A DNA stretch of 7,520 nucleotides, from the NCBI GenBank assembly GCA_003542325.1, contig DPKV01000140.1:1-7520 (forward strand). Reading direction: 5' to 3'. Made by a program: the position numbers and the translations under genes. The stretch comes from Anaerolineaceae bacterium. Its GTDB lineage: Bacteria; Chloroflexota; Anaerolineae; Anaerolineales; Anaerolineaceae. Below, one piece after another: positions 6,256 through 7,520 of the stretch (positions are counted from its first letter, which is position 1; the number at the start of each line of letters is the position of its first letter). The notes under the pieces are model-generated. The model made no database searches. It saw only the letters and a list, made by a program, of their open reading frames with translations, and was not told where the DNA came from.

Positions 6256-7520
6256 TCAATCCTCTAATAAACTGAGGACAACAGGCAATAATTGTTTCTT
6301 GCGGGATACAACGCCTTCCGCCAGGCGGGTGCCGTCCACCAATGGTCGGTACGGCAGCTCGTCCAATACAACCGGCGCATCTACCATCAGGAGCCGGCTG
6401 TCACCCTGGACCACATCCGTCACCATCAACATGGCAAAATCCAGACTTCTGCGTTCACGCAGCTCCTGCAGAGCGTCCCGAAGCGGATCCAGGAAATCGT
6501 TCAATTCATACAAATCGGAAACTTCCGCCTGTGCAATCGCAAATCGGAAGACTTCCGTTTCATACTGCTTCATATCCGACGTCACTACATCCATCGGTTC
6601 ACGGCTGGAAAGACCAGCACCTGCTGAAAGGACTTTTTCTCCAAAGGACTGAATTGTTTCCTTTTCCAATGGGCTGCCCCAGACAAACGCCCAGCGCGCC
6701 AGCCGTTCGGCAGCCTGTTGATCCCGGGGGGTCGTTGTTGGTGAAGTCAGGATAAGTGTATCCGATACCAACCCGGCCAGCATCAAACCGGCAAGTTTGG
6801 GCGGCGCGCTCAACCCTGCTGCTTCAATCATCTCGGATACCAGGGTGCTCGTGCTGCCGACCACATCCACCGTGAATCGGATGGGTTCGTGCGTGGAAGG
6901 ATTGCCCAGGCGATGGTGGTCGAGAATTTCAATCAATTGAGCCTCTTCCAGAGAGCCCAAAGCCTGCTGAGGTTCATTATGATCTACGAGGATAATTTTT
7001 AACCTGGGCGGATCCAACAGGTCACGCTGGCGACAAATGCCCAGGTAACGCTGGTTCTCATCCAGGACCCAAAATTCATCCCCTTCATCCCTGAGCAGCC
7101 GGCGGATGACATCCCGAATACGGGTCGATGCCGTATAACGGGCGATGTCCGTTTCTGCCGCTTCCCGGCAGGGAATTTCAAGCAGTTCCGCCAAAGTCAT
7201 ATCTTTGTGACGGGGATGCGGGCCGGTGTGCCGGCTCAGAAAATTGAACAGCGATTTCCCGGTGATCAGACCAAAAGGCGTCCCATCCGGGTTCACAACC
7301 GGTGCTACACCGGCAGTCCGGCTTAGAATCGCCCAGGCTTCGCTCAGAGGCCGGTCCGGTGTCACCGTGTCCATACGCCGCATCACCGATTCAAACCTTG
7401 GGGACGCGTCATTAAACAGCATCGGCGGTTCCAGTTCCAGGGTACGTAAGACCCAGGCCGTCTGGCGGTTAATTGCGCCGGACCGGGCCGCAATGGCGTT
7501 CAATCCATCCCGCTCCTGCA
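6256..7520 (-). CDS. CBS-domain family II (DHH/DHHA2) inorganic pyrophosphatase, 5' end outside window
   Basis: A cytoplasmic Mn/Co-dependent pyrophosphatase hydrolysing PPi to two phosphates. The reading frame is open to the window edge: codons before the TTG at 7503 read QERDG and fit the family, so that TTG is not the start and the first metal motif (GHxNPDTDS) is missing only because of the window edge. Counting the codon at 7518 as residue 1, 420 residues are visible: a CBS pair (about 48-100 and 124-170), then VDHNE (178-182), LDHHR (199-203) and GLVSDT (249-254), which carry metal ligands, and the DHHA2 domain ending in the substrate-binding SRKKQ (405-409). I see no DRTGG domain between the CBS motifs, unlike the longer CBS-PPases. 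CBS pairs in this family bind adenine nucleotides and tune activity. It is the first visible gene of the cluster, 1 nt from xdhC. Confidence 0.93.
   Translation of the reverse strand, partial: QERDGLNAIAARSGAINRQTAWVLRTLELEPPMLFNDASPRFESVMRRMDTVTPDRPLSEAWAILSRTAGVAPVVNPDGTPFGLITGKSLFNFLSRHTGPHPRHKDMTLAELLEIPCREAAETDIARYTASTRIRDVIRRLLRDEGDEFWVLDENQRYLGICRQRDLLDPPRLKIILVDHNEPQQALGSLEEAQLIEILDHHRLGNPSTHEPIRFTVDVVGSTSTLVSEMIEAAGLSAPPKLAGLMLAGLVSDTLILTSPTTTPRDQQAAERLARWAFVWGSPLEKETIQSFGEKVLSAGAGLSSREPMDVVTSDMKQYETEVFRFAIAQAEVSDLYELNDFLDPLRDALQELRERRSLDFAMLMVTDVVQGDSRLLMVDAPVVLDELPYRPLVDGTRLAEGVVSRKKQLLPVVLSLLED
6261..6265 (-). promoter_or_regulatory. Ribosome binding site of xdhC within the pyrophosphatase 3' end
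   Basis: AGAGG on the minus strand, 6 nt before the xdhC ATG at 6254. It overlaps the last codons of the upstream gene, so ribosomes finishing the pyrophosphatase would open or re-use it, suggesting translational coupling. Confidence 0.65.

Noticed and set aside
7501..7503. TTG at 7503 as the pyrophosphatase start
   Set aside because: The frame stays open to 7520 with family-like residues, and the essential N-terminal metal motif must lie further upstream, so the gene is cut by the window edge.

Overview
The window is a single minus-strand gene cluster with essentially no intergenic DNA. It looks like a selenium-dependent molybdenum hydroxylase (SDMH) operon from an anaerobic bacterium. Six genes are read from high to low coordinates: (1) the 3' part of a CBS-domain family II inorganic pyrophosphatase, whose 5' end lies beyond 7520; (2) an XdhC/CoxI-type cofactor-insertion protein; (3) a fusion of the FAD subunit and the [2Fe-2S] subunit of a xanthine dehydrogenase-family enzyme, in the order FAD then FeS; (4) the molybdopterin-binding catalytic subunit; (5) a YqeB/EF2563-family SDMH maturation protein; (6) a fusion of YqeC with a MocA-like cytidylyltransferase domain, running off the left edge at base 1.

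The genes are very tightly packed. Gaps are 1 nt (pyrophosphatase/xdhC), 19 nt (xdhC/FAD-FeS), 16 nt (FAD-FeS/Mo subunit), a 1-nt TAATG overlap (Mo subunit/yqeB) and 6 nt (yqeB/yqeC-mocA). This implies one polycistronic mRNA with translational coupling. No promoter, terminator, tRNA, rRNA, mobile element or CRISPR array was seen. The transcript must start to the right of 7520 and may continue to the left of base 1.

The proposed joint function is as follows. Genes 3 and 4 make the hydroxylase (FAD, two [2Fe-2S] clusters, molybdopterin cofactor). The MocA domain would convert molybdopterin to its cytosine dinucleotide form, releasing pyrophosphate. YqeB and YqeC belong to families that mark enzymes carrying the labile, non-selenocysteine selenium cofactor. 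XdhC would protect and insert the mature cofactor. The pyrophosphatase at the front could remove the pyrophosphate. Residues matching the purine-binding set of mammalian xanthine oxidase are present in the catalytic subunit, so a purine is the most likely substrate, but this is not proven.

Taxonomy cannot be fixed from the window. The gene content and moderate GC fit an anaerobic bacterium, possibly Chloroflexota (Anaerolineae-like) or a Firmicutes relative; this is a weak inference from remembered protein styles. No stretch longer than 20 bases lies outside a gene.
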